From assembly GCA_944325595.1 (NCBI GenBank), contig CALVAQ010000002.1, forward strand, positions 62,001 through 126,000: a DNA stretch of 64,000 bases, given 5' to 3'. The position numbers were made by a program, and so were the translations under genes. The DNA is from Candidatus Gastranaerophilales bacterium. GTDB lineage: Bacteria > Cyanobacteriota > Vampirovibrionia > Gastranaerophilales > Gastranaerophilaceae. The notes under the pieces were generated by a model, which saw only the letters and a program-made list of their open reading frames with translations, was not told where the DNA came from and did no database searches. Below are positions 8,565 to 17,600 of this stretch, in pieces; the first letter of the stretch is position 1; the number at the start of each line of letters is the position of its first letter.

Positions 8565-8584
8565 ATTTCGGCTTCCATTTTTTA

Positions 8585-8612
8585 TTCTTGTGTTATGATA
8601 ATAACACAAGAA
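8585..8612. promoter_or_regulatory. Perfect palindromic operator in the tolC/marR divergent region
   Basis: Two perfect 12-bp arms, TTCTTGTGTTAT and ATAACACAAGAA, separated by GATA. It lies between the two divergent starts (8564 and 8656) and just upstream of a TATAAT at 8618-8623 facing marR. Length and symmetry are typical of a MarR-dimer site, so the adjacent MarR protein is the likely binder, repressing both directions (inference). Confidence 0.8.
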
Positions 8613-8655
8613 AATTTTATAATAAAAAAACTAAAAAGTAAAAATCTTTTTAACT

Positions 8656-9126
8656 ATGCCGGAAAAAACGAGAAATAACTTACTAAATAAAAGAGTAGGC
8701 GCAATGCTGACTGCGACTGGGTCTATGTTCAGAATGATGTCGCTGCAGGTTTTTGCTGAAAAAGGCTTTGAAATTACGCCTGAACAATATTTGATATTAT
8801 CTATAATAATGGATTCGGGCGGAGAGCTATACCAGAGACAGATTTCAGAAATTACTTACAAAGACAGACCGAACGTAACAAGAATAATAAACATTCTCGA
8901 AAATCTCGGGCTGGTCAAAAGAATTGAGGAAGTAAACAAAAGAAAGGTTTTTAAAGTAGAGGTTACAGCAAAAGGCATTAATACAAGAAAAAAAATACAG
9001 CCTACTATGTATAAACTAAGGGCAATTACCACACAGAATATAAGCGAAGATGATTTGGAATTTTCTTTGAAAATACTTGAACAAATGCAGATGAATATGT
9101 TCGAGCATGTGAAACTCCACATATAA
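8656..9126 (+). CDS. MarR-family transcriptional regulator
   Basis: 156 residues with the winged-helix MarR core: EKGFEITPEQYLILSIIMDSGG, QRQISEITYKDRPNVTRIINILENLGLVKR (recognition helix) and the wing VNKRKVFKVEVTAKG. It probably represses the adjacent efflux genes and is released by a small ligand or substrate of the pump. A TATAAT lies at 8618-8623; no convincing Shine-Dalgarno precedes the ATG, so expression may be low. It is followed by emrA after 30 bases. The divergent region carries a perfect 28-bp palindrome that is its likely operator. Confidence 0.93.
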   Translation: MPEKTRNNLLNKRVGAMLTATGSMFRMMSLQVFAEKGFEITPEQYLILSIIMDSGGELYQRQISEITYKDRPNVTRIINILENLGLVKRIEEVNKRKVFKVEVTAKGINTRKKIQPTMYKLRAITTQNISEDDLEFSLKILEQMQMNMFEHVKLHI

Positions 9127-9156
9127 ACAGTCAGACGATATAAAGGAAAACACTAT

Positions 9157-10317
9157 ATGAGCACAGACGAAACAAATAACAATCAGCAACAAAACGGGAA
9201 TGAAAAAAATATTCCTCCTATAGAAGAAAAAGAAGAAAAAACAAATACAAAACTACCGGAAAACGCAGAAGAAGATTTTGATGATGAGGATGATGACAGA
9301 CCGAGTTATCAGAAAAAAAGAGTTATAGTTCCTTCTATAACAGCAATAGTTTTTCTGCTGATAGGTATATATTTTATGGTGCATGGTATGCATTTTCAAT
9401 CTACTGATGATGCATTTGTTGAAGGGCATATAGTTTCAATTGCACCGAGAGTGGCAGGACCTGTTAAAGAAATGCTGATAACGGATAATCAGCCGGTTAA
9501 AAAAGGTGATTTGCTTATTGTTATCGACCCGAATGACTATGAAGCAAAACTCGCACAGTCAAAGGCAAAACTTGCTCAGGCAAAAGCTTCTTTGAAAATT
9601 TCCCAAGACGATATCACAAAAACAAAATCAGGTCTTGATGCTTCAGCCCATGACGTAGTTTCGACAAAATCAAAACTTGATTTTTCTCAAAAAGATTACA
9701 AAAGATACTCTTCAATGTACAAAGAAGGAATTTCGTCAAAACAGGATTACGACCAGAGCAAAACGGGTTTGACTGTAGCTAAAGCATCTTACAAATCCGC
9801 AATCGAAGCTCAAAAGGCAGCAAAAGCCATGTATGAAAGTGCTAAAGCAAAAAAAGAAGCGACTCTGGCTGAAATTCAGAAACTCGAAGCAGAAGTTAAA
9901 ACAGATGAACTCAACCTGTCTTACACAAAAATCTATGCACCTCAAGACGGTTTGATTACGAACAGAACAGTTGAACAGGGCAACTACGTTCAGGTTGCTC
10001 AGCCGATGTTTGCAATTGTTCCTGAAACCGTATGGGTAGTTGCAAACTTTAAAGAAACTCAGCTTACATATATGAAGCCTGGTCAGGATGTAAAAGTAAA
10101 AATTGATACATATCCCGGTAGAAAATTCAGAGCCAAAGTTGACAGTATTCAAAGAGCTACCGGCGCAAAAGCCAGTCTGTTCCCTCCGGAAAATGCTGTC
10201 GGCAGCTATGTAAAAATCGTACAAAGAGTTCCTGTAAAAATTGTATTTACGGAGGATATCTCAAAGTACAACATAGTTCCCGGCATGTCAGTAGTTCCGG
10301 AAGTAAAGGTCAGATAG
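9157..10317 (+). CDS. emrA: EmrA/HlyD-family efflux periplasmic adaptor
   Basis: 386 residues: an acidic cytosolic N-terminus (residues 1-50), one membrane helix (about 53-72, IVPSITAIVFLLIGIYFMV), then the periplasmic adaptor. STDDAFVEGHIVSIAPRVAG is the typical first lipoyl half, a long helical hairpin (about 125-255) provides the docking arm to the outer-membrane channel, and LSYTKIYAPQDGLITNR closes the lipoyl domain. It links the MFS pump EmrB to the TolC-like channel. Cotranscription with emrB, 4 bases downstream, is almost certain. Confidence 0.93.
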   Translation: MSTDETNNNQQQNGNEKNIPPIEEKEEKTNTKLPENAEEDFDDEDDDRPSYQKKRVIVPSITAIVFLLIGIYFMVHGMHFQSTDDAFVEGHIVSIAPRVAGPVKEMLITDNQPVKKGDLLIVIDPNDYEAKLAQSKAKLAQAKASLKISQDDITKTKSGLDASAHDVVSTKSKLDFSQKDYKRYSSMYKEGISSKQDYDQSKTGLTVAKASYKSAIEAQKAAKAMYESAKAKKEATLAEIQKLEAEVKTDELNLSYTKIYAPQDGLITNRTVEQGNYVQVAQPMFAIVPETVWVVANFKETQLTYMKPGQDVKVKIDTYPGRKFRAKVDSIQRATGAKASLFPPENAVGSYVKIVQRVPVKIVFTEDISKYNIVPGMSVVPEVKVR

Positions 10318-10321
10318 TTTT

Positions 10322-11917
10322 ATGAGTTCAGATACAGCCGAAAACGGAATAACAATAACCGGTAACCCTTTGCCGAAACTAAAAAAAGAAAAAGATGTAC
10401 CTATATGGCTCGTCGCAATTTCAATATTGCTGCCGACAGCATTTGCCATGCTTGCCACATCAGCCACAAACGTTGCTATTCCTTATATTGCAGGATATTT
10501 TGGTTCAACAGTGGACGAGGCAAACTGGGTTATCACAATTTATATGATTGCCAATGCGATTTTGATTCCTCTCACAGGATGGCTGGAAAATTACATGGGC
10601 AGGGTAATGTTTTTGAAAGTATTCATTATAATATTTACCGTTGGCTCTATAATCTGCGCTCTTGCACCCAGTTTGAATGCTCTGGTTATAGGCAGGCTCA
10701 TTCAGGGTATAGGCGGTGGACCTATGATGCCAATATCTCAGGCTATTCTGATTTCAAGTTTCCCTTACAACAAAAGAGGTGAGGCGATGGCTCTGTTTGC
10801 TCTTGCCGTAATGGTTTTCTCAATTATGGGACCGACTTTCGGCGGCTTTATTGTTGACAACTCGGCGTGGCAATGGATTTATCTTATAAACATCCCTGTT
10901 GGTATATTTTCTGTCGTGCTTGTACACTGCAATATAGTTGAACTAAAAAACAGAATTAAACCGGATAAGGTTGATTATGTCGGCTTTGGGGCTCTGGTTT
11001 TGTGGCTCATGTCTATGCAGATTGTTCTTGATAAAGGGCAGCAGTATAACTGGTTTGATTGTACGTGGATTTGCTGGCTTGCCGGAATATCTTTGTTTTC
11101 GTTTGTTTTCTTTATTATCTGGGAACTGGAATACCACAGCCCGATTGTGAATTTGAGGATTTTTAAAGATAAAAATTTCTTTATCGGCACAATACTCGGG
11201 GCATCAGTAAATATGATTATTTATGTAACTATTGTACTTTTGCCGAGCTTTTTGCAAAGTCTTATGGGATATACAGCCATGCTCAGCGGTATGTCTCTGG
11301 CACCGAGAGTGTTTTCGTGTATAATTATGCTTTTAATCATAGGTCCTATGGTAGAGTTTTTGGACAATAGAATTTTGATAGCTTCAGGATTTTTCTTTCT
11401 CGGGCTTTCTACTATAATGTATGCAAATTTGAATCTTTCAATATCTTTTGATTACGTAATTATTCCGAATATACTAATGGGTGTTGGTGTAATTTTGGTA
11501 TTTATTCCTGTATCGGGACTTGTTCTCGGTACGCTGCCAAAATCCGAACTGTCAAACGGAGCAGGGCTGCACAGTTTGTGCAAATGTGTAATGACGGCAT
11601 TTGTTGTGTCTATGTCATCAACGCTTGTTGCAAGACTTTCTCAGGTACATCAGACGTATCTGGTTCACAATCTTTCTAATTTCAATCTCGCTTTTCAAAG
11701 CAGAATTCACTCTATGGCGGGAAATTTTATGCAGTTTGCCTCTAACTATGCAACGCACAAAGCAGGTGGTCTGTTATACAAACAAATGCTCTCTCAGGCA
11801 AAGCTCATGTCATATGTTGATGTCTTTGAAATGTTTGCCCTTGTGGCTTTTATATTGATACCGTTTGGCTTTTTACTCAAAGTTCCGAAAAAGGAAGAAG
11901 CTGAAAGCAGAAGATAA
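10322..11917 (+). CDS. emrB: MFS multidrug transporter, DHA2/EmrB-QacA type
   Basis: 531 residues with about 14 hydrophobic segments, the DHA2 number. Recognisable signatures: LATSATNVAIPYIAGYFG in helix 1, ANWVITIYMIANAILIPLTGWL, GRVMFLKVF (motif A-like), GRLIQGIGGGPMMPISQAIL and the motif C-like LAVMVFSIMGPTFGGFIVD. It is a proton-driven drug/H+ antiporter of the inner membrane and works with EmrA and the TolC-like protein. The substrates are unknown. A terminator immediately follows. Confidence 0.94.
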   Translation: MSSDTAENGITITGNPLPKLKKEKDVPIWLVAISILLPTAFAMLATSATNVAIPYIAGYFGSTVDEANWVITIYMIANAILIPLTGWLENYMGRVMFLKVFIIIFTVGSIICALAPSLNALVIGRLIQGIGGGPMMPISQAILISSFPYNKRGEAMALFALAVMVFSIMGPTFGGFIVDNSAWQWIYLINIPVGIFSVVLVHCNIVELKNRIKPDKVDYVGFGALVLWLMSMQIVLDKGQQYNWFDCTWICWLAGISLFSFVFFIIWELEYHSPIVNLRIFKDKNFFIGTILGASVNMIIYVTIVLLPSFLQSLMGYTAMLSGMSLAPRVFSCIIMLLIIGPMVEFLDNRILIASGFFFLGLSTIMYANLNLSISFDYVIIPNILMGVGVILVFIPVSGLVLGTLPKSELSNGAGLHSLCKCVMTAFVVSMSSTLVARLSQVHQTYLVHNLSNFNLAFQSRIHSMAGNFMQFASNYATHKAGGLLYKQMLSQAKLMSYVDVFEMFALVAFILIPFGFLLKVPKKEEAESRR

Positions 11918-11963
11918 AAAACAGCCTTGCCAGATATGTTTAATTTCCGGCAAGTCTGTTTTT
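11917..11963 (+). terminator. Terminator after emrB
   Basis: Stem AAACAGCCTTGCC / GGCAAGTCTGTTT with one mismatch and a loop of about 17 bases, followed by TTT. It sits between the convergent emrB and rubrerythrin genes and may serve both. Confidence 0.7.
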
Positions 11964-11977
11964 GGGGTTGCTCTTTA

Positions 11978-12517
11978 TTAATATTTGTTTTCAACTTTAA
12001 AGAAATATGCCTGAGGATGTTTGCAAACAGGGCACATTTGAACGGCAGAGGTACCTTTGTGTCTGAAACCGCAGTTTGCGCATTCCCATTCGACTTCTTC
12101 TTCTTTTTCAAAAACACGACCGTTTTTTACATTTTCAAGAAGTTTTTTGTATCTGTCTTCATGGTGTTTTTCGATTTCCGCAACTTTTTTAAACAAGAAA
12201 GCGATATCACTAAAGCCTTCTTCTTCGGCTTCTTTAGCAAATTGTGCATACATCTGTGTCCATTCGTAATTTTCGCCGTTTGCCGCATCCTCGAGATTCG
12301 TCATTGTATCTGCAACGCTGCCGCCGTGTAACAATTTGAACCAAATTTTTGCATGTTCTTTTTCGTTGTTTGCAGTTGCTTCAAAAACTTGTGCAATTTG
12401 TACGTAACCTTCTTTTTTTGCCTGAGATGCATAGTATGTATACTTGTTTCTTGCTTGAGACTCACCCGCAAAAGCTTCCATCAGGTTTTTTTCTGTTTTG
12501 CTGCCCTTAAGTTCCAT
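11978..12517 (-). CDS. rbr: Rubrerythrin
   Basis: 179 residues from the ATG at 12517 (GGAGC upstream); an in-frame extension to 12577 has no ribosome binding site. The ferritin-like diiron domain carries the expected Glu/His ligands: [22 protein letters not shown], then [28 protein letters not shown]-terminal rubredoxin-like zinc/iron knuckle follows: [10 protein letters not shown] and [11 protein letters not shown]. Rubrerythrin reduces hydrogen peroxide to water in the cytosol, with electrons from rubredoxin, encoded just upstream. The neighbouring PerR-like gene indicates peroxide control. Confidence 0.96.
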   Translation of the reverse strand: MELKGSKTEKNLMEAFAGESQARNKYTYYASQAKKEGYVQIAQVFEATANNEKEHAKIWFKLLHGGSVADTMTNLEDAANGENYEWTQMYAQFAKEAEEEGFSDIAFLFKKVAEIEKHHEDRYKKLLENVKNGRVFEKEEEVEWECANCGFRHKGTSAVQMCPVCKHPQAYFFKVENKY

Positions 12518-12538
12518 AATTCGCTCCTTTTTTAGTGT

Positions 12539-12574
12539 AAAAGAGGGGCGGCTTTTTGCTGTCCCCCTTTTTTG
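12539..12574 (-). terminator. Hairpin between the rubredoxin and rubrerythrin genes (possible partial terminator)
   Basis: GGGG/CCCC stem extended by GGC/GCT pairs with one bulge, loop TTTTT. In the minus direction it ends CCCCTCTTTT. Located between two genes that are likely cotranscribed, it may attenuate rubrerythrin transcription or stabilise a processed end. Confidence 0.5.
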
Positions 12575-12590
12575 CAATAATATACAAAAT

Positions 12591-12728
12591 TTATTCTTCG
12601 GAAAAATCTTCTTTTCCTACACCGCAAAGCGGGCATGTGTAATCTGCCGGAAGGTCTTCAAAAGCCACATTTCCGTTTTCTGCAGGATCATATACATAAC
12701 CGCATACATTGCATACATATTTTTTCAT
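12591..12728 (-). CDS. Rubredoxin (45 aa)
   Basis: A short gene translating to [19 protein letters not shown], then [20 protein letters not shown], ending EDFSEE. Both CxxC iron knuckles (CNVCGY and CPLCGVGK) are intact, which defines a rubredoxin. It is 45 residues against about 52-54 in classical rubredoxins; the shortening is in the loop between the knuckles and at the tail. AGGAG stands 8 bases before the ATG. Set between perR and rubrerythrin, it is the probable electron donor to rubrerythrin for peroxide reduction. Confidence 0.93.
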   Translation of the reverse strand: MKKYVCNVCGYVYDPAENGNVAFEDLPADYTCPLCGVGKEDFSEE

Positions 12729-12741
12729 AATCTGTCTCTCC

Positions 12742-13209
12742 TTAGTTTTGTTTGTTTTTTTGTTCTTGAAGGCATTTGTTGCAAATACCTCTGATTTGTA
12801 CGTTTATATCTTTGATTTCACCAAAACGCTCAGCATTTTTCGGTAATTCTATTTTTTCATCTGATTCTAAAAATATATCATAAACTTCATTGCATTTCAC
12901 ACACAAAAAATGATGGTGGGGTGTTTTGTCCGCATCAAAACGGGCTTTTGGCAGCTGATTGTCGACTCTGAAAATCATATCCATATCTTCCAGCGAAGCA
13001 AGAGTCCTGTATACAGTATCAACGGAGACATTCGGCATTTTTTCTTTGACTGCTTCGTAAACAGTTTCTGCATCAGGGTGTTCGCAAGAGTTTGCTACCT
13101 GTTTGTATATTTCTATTCTTTGCGGTGTTACTCTCATTCCTTTGAGTTTGCACATTGTGCGAAGGAAATCTATTCTTTCTTCAAGCATTTTTTCTTTATC
13201 GCTGTTCAT
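12742..13209 (-). CDS. perR: Fur-family regulator, PerR-like
   Basis: 155 residues: N-terminal winged helix ([34 protein letters not shown]) and C-terminal dimerisation domain. The metal-sensing stretch [16 protein letters not shown] gives the Asp and His ligands, and EVYDIF carries an Asp where Fur proteins usually have Glu, favouring the peroxide sensor PerR. Structural zinc is provided by CVKC and CNKC. AAGGAGC precedes the ATG. It heads a minus-strand cluster perR-rubredoxin-rubrerythrin, a standard peroxide regulon, and a PerR-box-like sequence lies directly upstream. Confidence 0.9.
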   Translation of the reverse strand: MNSDKEKMLEERIDFLRTMCKLKGMRVTPQRIEIYKQVANSCEHPDAETVYEAVKEKMPNVSVDTVYRTLASLEDMDMIFRVDNQLPKARFDADKTPHHHFLCVKCNEVYDIFLESDEKIELPKNAERFGEIKDINVQIRGICNKCLQEQKNKQN

Positions 13210-13222
13210 ACAAGCTCCTTAA

Positions 13223-13237
13223 TAAGAATGATTATTA
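13223..13237 (-). promoter_or_regulatory. PerR-box-like operator upstream of perR
   Basis: TAAGAATGATTATTA matches the consensus TTATAATNATTATAA at 11 of 14 defined positions and is itself near-palindromic (TAATAA at 13220-13225, TTATTA at 13232-13237). It overlaps the 5' leader just upstream of the perR ribosome binding site, consistent with autoregulation. Confidence 0.6.
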
Positions 13238-13246
13238 TTTAGTTTA

Positions 13247-13263
13247 GCATACTATTTGTATGC
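13247..13263. repeat. Perfect inverted repeat GCATAC-N5-GTATGC between perR and the alcohol dehydrogenase gene
   Basis: Six-base arms with a TATTT centre. In the minus direction a weak promoter can be drawn with TTGCGT and TAAACT 17 bases apart and this palindrome as the spacer. It might be a second operator for perR or for the divergent alcohol dehydrogenase gene. Confidence 0.45.
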
Positions 13264-13295
13264 ACGCAAGTTTCTTTTTTGGTTGATAAAAAACT

Positions 13296-13324
13296 TTTAC
13301 ACTCTTCAAAAAAATGTGTATTAT
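13296..13324 (+). promoter_or_regulatory. Promoter of the iron alcohol dehydrogenase gene
   Basis: TTTACA at 13296-13301 and TATTAT at 13319-13324 with a 17-base spacer. The predicted start would give a leader of about 40 bases before the ATG at 13369. Confidence 0.7.
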
Positions 13325-13368
13325 ATATCTGTAGGTTAGAGTACTTTTTTAAGAAAGGTCAGGTTTTT

Positions 13369-14577
13369 ATGTGGGAAAAGGACATTGACATCAATCAAAT
13401 TCAAGAAATCAGAGTCAAAACAAATGTATATTTCGGAGCTGGTGCAATAACAAAAATTGAAGATATTGCAAAAGCATTGAAGTCTAAAGGTGTAGACAAA
13501 GTTGTCGTTGTCAGCGGAAGAGGTTCTTATAAAGTCACCGGAGCATGGGATTATGTGGAAAAAGCACTCAATAATAACGGAATAGGCTATGTTAACTATG
13601 CAAAAGTTACACCTAATCCGACTACTGCAGCTATTGACGAAGCAACACAAATGGCAAAAGAATTTGGAGCTAAAGCAGTAATTGCCATAGGCGGCGGTTC
13701 ACCTATTGATACAGGTAAAAGTGTTGCAATCCTGATGGAATATACCGACAAAACAGCAGCAGAACTGTATGACCTTTCATTTAATCCTGAAAAAGCAGCA
13801 CCGATTGTTGCAATAAATTTGACACATGGTACAGGTACAGAGGTTAACAGATTTGCTGTAGCAACAAACCTTGAAAAGAACTTCAAACCGGCAATTGCAT
13901 ACGACTGCATATATCCGTCATATTCAATAGATGACCCTCAATTGATGACAAAATTGTCAAAAAATCAGACACTTTATACTTCAATTGATGCGGTAAACCA
14001 TGTCGTTGAGGCAGCTACATCTACAGTGGCTTCTCCGTATTCTATTACTCTTGCAAAAGAAACTATTGCTCTTGTTGCAAAATATCTGCCAAAAGCTGCT
14101 GAGGATTTGGAAAATCCTGAATACAGATATTACCTGCTGTATGCATCTATGCTGGGCGGTGTTGGCTTTGATAACGGTCTTTTGCATTTTACACACGCAC
14201 TGGAACATCCGTTGAGCGCAGTTAAACCCGATTTGTCTCACGGTTTGGGATTGGCTATGCTTTTGCCAGCCGTAATAAAAGCGATTTATCCCGCAAAGGC
14301 TGCCACTCTCGCTGAGATTCTTGAGCCTATCGCCCCCGGTTTGAACGGAACTGCTGACGAAGCGAATAAAGCTGCAAAACTGGTAGAAAAATGGCTCGCT
14401 GATGTCGGTGTGCCGCAAAAACTTTCGGATGACGGCTTTACGGATGAAGATATAGACAAGCTTGTTGAACTTTGCTTTACGACACCATCTCTGGACGGTT
14501 TGCTTTCTATAGCACCTGTTAAGGCTACAAAAGAGGTTGTCGCACAGATATACAAAGAATCAATGAGACCAATGTAA
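13369..14577 (+). CDS. Iron-containing alcohol dehydrogenase
   Basis: 402 residues from the ATG at 13369, which starts MWEKDIDINQIQEI and fits the family; the longer frame from 13279 begins upstream of the promoter -10 and is unlikely. Nucleotide-binding motif IAIGGGSPIDTGK, family block THGTGTEVNRFAVA, and metal ligands in SIDAVNHVVEAATS (Asp/His) and HFTHALEHPLSAVKPDLSHG (His/His). Such enzymes interconvert aldehydes and alcohols with NAD(P)H, commonly in fermentation. Substrate unknown. It is monocistronic with its own promoter and terminator, which suits a highly expressed fermentation enzyme (inference). Confidence 0.94.
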   Translation: MWEKDIDINQIQEIRVKTNVYFGAGAITKIEDIAKALKSKGVDKVVVVSGRGSYKVTGAWDYVEKALNNNGIGYVNYAKVTPNPTTAAIDEATQMAKEFGAKAVIAIGGGSPIDTGKSVAILMEYTDKTAAELYDLSFNPEKAAPIVAINLTHGTGTEVNRFAVATNLEKNFKPAIAYDCIYPSYSIDDPQLMTKLSKNQTLYTSIDAVNHVVEAATSTVASPYSITLAKETIALVAKYLPKAAEDLENPEYRYYLLYASMLGGVGFDNGLLHFTHALEHPLSAVKPDLSHGLGLAMLLPAVIKAIYPAKAATLAEILEPIAPGLNGTADEANKAAKLVEKWLADVGVPQKLSDDGFTDEDIDKLVELCFTTPSLDGLLSIAPVKATKEVVAQIYKESMRPM

Positions 14578-14586
14578 AAGAAACTC

Positions 14587-14622
14587 AAAAAACCTCATTC
14601 ATAAATAGAATGAGGTTTTTTT
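14587..14622 (+). terminator. Bidirectional terminator between the alcohol dehydrogenase gene and the 1007-aa gene
   Basis: Stem AAAAAACCTCATTC / GAATGAGGTTTTTT with a 7-base loop and T-run. The convergent gene stops at 14624, so it can use the same hairpin. Confidence 0.92.
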
Positions 14623-14623
14623 A

Positions 14624-17600
14624 TTAGTTGTTTGTACTGTCTTTCTGGAGTTTTTTTGCTCTTTCATAAATAAAGTCATAGACAATGTGTTCTCTTAAGA
14701 GCTGCTTTACATTTTCCGGTGTATAAGGATTTGAAATGTATTTTATAATGCCCTTTCTTCTTTTTAAGAAAGTAAAAATAGCATCTTTTTCTTGTGAAAT
14801 ATTCAAATGTGTTTCTGCAAATATGTGAGATAACAGTCCTTTAACTACTCTGTCATCGATATCGGTATGGAATTTCATGCCATTAAGATAGACATTTGTT
14901 ACGTCTTTCATAAATGAGCTCTGTAAGTATTTTATGATATCTTTTTCGCTAAGCGGAACTAAATAATCTTTATACCTTTTATCAATAGCGTTAGAATGAG
15001 CAATTACTGTATCTGCAAGATTGTTTTTGACAATATACATTACTGAATCTGCTCTTGAATTTTTAAATACATCAGGGTCTTTCGTGATTTCATAAAGCGT
15101 TTGATTAACAGCAAACTCGTTGGCCTGTGCTTGCTGCGGATATTTTTCATCAAATTCGACATTAATATGATTGAATATATCCTGAACTTTTTTGGCAATT
15201 TCTTCTTTTTCTAGTTTGCCTAAATTCATATCGGGAAGAGAGTTAAGTGCGCCTGATTCAAAAATCAGAAATGCAGTCAAAAGTTCTTTTGTTGCAAGAG
15301 GATGAGACAGGTTGAAGTTGATTAGCAAATTACTGAAATGTTTGCTGAAAAATGAATTTTGTACTTTGGCAAAATCCTTAAAAGTTTTTCTGAGAGAATC
15401 AATAGAGTTAAAGTCTATACGACCTTCAAACTTTCTATTTTCTGCTTTTGGAGCTGGTTTTGATTTGTTGATTTTGGATGCAATTGATATTTTTTCGGAA
15501 TCTGAGCCTTTTAATGAACTGTATTTGAACAGCCACAGTATAAAATCAACAGCCATATGCTCAAAAATAACTTCTTTTGCCGCTTCTTCTTTTTGCGGGT
15601 CTTTTAGAAATTTTATTGCAGCATTGTAGTTTCCTATGAATTTTACGCTTTTGATTATTTCTTCCGGATTATTTTTGTATGCCACAGTTAGCATTTTCTT
15701 TGTTGTATTACGCTGTTCTTCTTGGAGTTGAGGGTAATATTTAAATCCGTTATCAAGCAATTTTATAAATTCAGGGAAAAATACATTGTCAAAATATTCT
15801 GTTGCTGCCTTTTCTGACAACGGTGCATTCAAAAGTTTCATCTGCTTGTTTATAAGTTGCTTGTTTATTGTTAATATTTCATTCAGCCTTGGTGATTCTG
15901 CCAGCAAAGCTGTAATGTCGCCTCTTTCAGATTTAAAAACTTCCGGATTGTCAGTGAGTTCATAGACAAAATTATTTATTATAAAATCATTTGTTTTGGC
16001 AGTTAGAGAATGTGTGAGATTGAAATTTTGGTTTAGCTCCTCACTTGTCTCTTTTATCAGTTCAATGATTTCATTGAGTTCTTCATCGCTGGAAAGATTC
16101 AGGTATTCTTTTGCATCATCTCTGTTTATTCCGACAGAATATCGTTTTGTTGTAGTGTCGGTATTTTTCATTATGTATTCAAGAAATTCTGATGCAAAAA
16201 TATCAGTAAAATATTTCAAGGACTTCGCTTCCTGCTTTCTGAAAGCTCTAATGATATCTTTTTCTGTTTCCGGTTTTGGTTCAACAGGAGCAGCTGCAGC
16301 CGGTACAGGTTTTTGTACTTGTATTTCTGGTTTTTGGATTGTATTTTTTTCTTCAGTCTGTTCAGGCTGTGCAGGTTCTTGCTGCTGTTGTTGTTCTATC
16401 TTTTGTTGATATTGTATTTTTTGTTGTCTTTTTTCATCTGCTTTGCTGACAACTTTGTTTTTCTGTTCCAATGCCTCATTGAGAAGTCGTTCTAGCCTTT
16501 TTGTATCATTGCTGTGATAGGCATCTTCAAACTCGGCAATAGTTTGTTTTAAAATTCTTGAATAATATTTTCTAAAAGAAGAATCTTTGTTCCAGAATTC
16601 TTCCATTACTGCGCGTTGAGCTTCTGCATATGTGTTGAAATCCTGCATAAACTCGTCATCGGCATATCTTTCGGCATAAATTTTTGACAATTTTTCGCTA
16701 AAGCCGATTTTTCCTGCCGCAATTGTCATAATCTGACCCTGATATTTTGCATATACACTGTCAGAAAGCTCTTTTCCTTCTATCATTCTTTTGATTTGTT
16801 CAGAACGCTGTTCTTCGCTTAAAGAAGCCCACCATTTCTTTTTTGCGATACTCATTTTCTCAAGAGTTTCTTGAGAAAGTTCTCTTTTGGGTCTTGATGC
16901 ATTGGTATCATCGGTATTGTCTGTTTGAGCGCTTTCCGTTCTTTTTCTCGGAATATATTCTTTATCGTTTCTTGTGGCAAGAAATGACTGATAATACGGT
17001 AATTTAGGGTATTTTACACCGAGGGATTTCAAATCGCTGTATGTGAAATATTTTCCGTCTATGATTCCAAGATCTTTTTTTATTCTGTATGTAGAGTCAG
17101 ATTCAAAATCTTTGTTGATTTCTTCCAGTGTCTTTCCTTCAAGATAAACTTTTTTCAACAGATACATTGTCAAATCTTTATACTTTCTTGTATCTCTGAA
17201 AATAGGCGTGTTATCTATCTGTGCATTCCATCTCAAAAGAAAAAGGGTGCCTCTTCTTGCTTTTGTTTCACTGAACGGTCTCAAATCCTCAAACAAAGGT
17301 TCGTCAGGATACATATCCTTTACGTCTTGAACAGTATCAGCAATACCTATGTATTCAAATGCTTCTCTTTGAAGCTGAGCCGGCGGCATATGGTGACGTT
17401 CTTCAAAATCTTCCATGAGGTATTTTCTGACAGTATCAGGCATATTATCCTGATTGAATTTTTGCGCATAAAAATCTTCGGGTGTTCTGTTTAATCTTGC
17501 ACCAAAACTTATATTGTAATCTTTGTATGCAAATAAATTGCTTTCTGCTATTGGATTAGAGCCTTTAGTGTTTTCTTGTTGTTTATTTATGGCATTTTGT

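Noticed and set aside
9736..10224. Long antisense open frames inside emrA, nusA, the AsmA-like gene and others
   Set aside because: They mirror the codon pattern of clear genes on the other strand, lack ribosome binding sites and show no family features.
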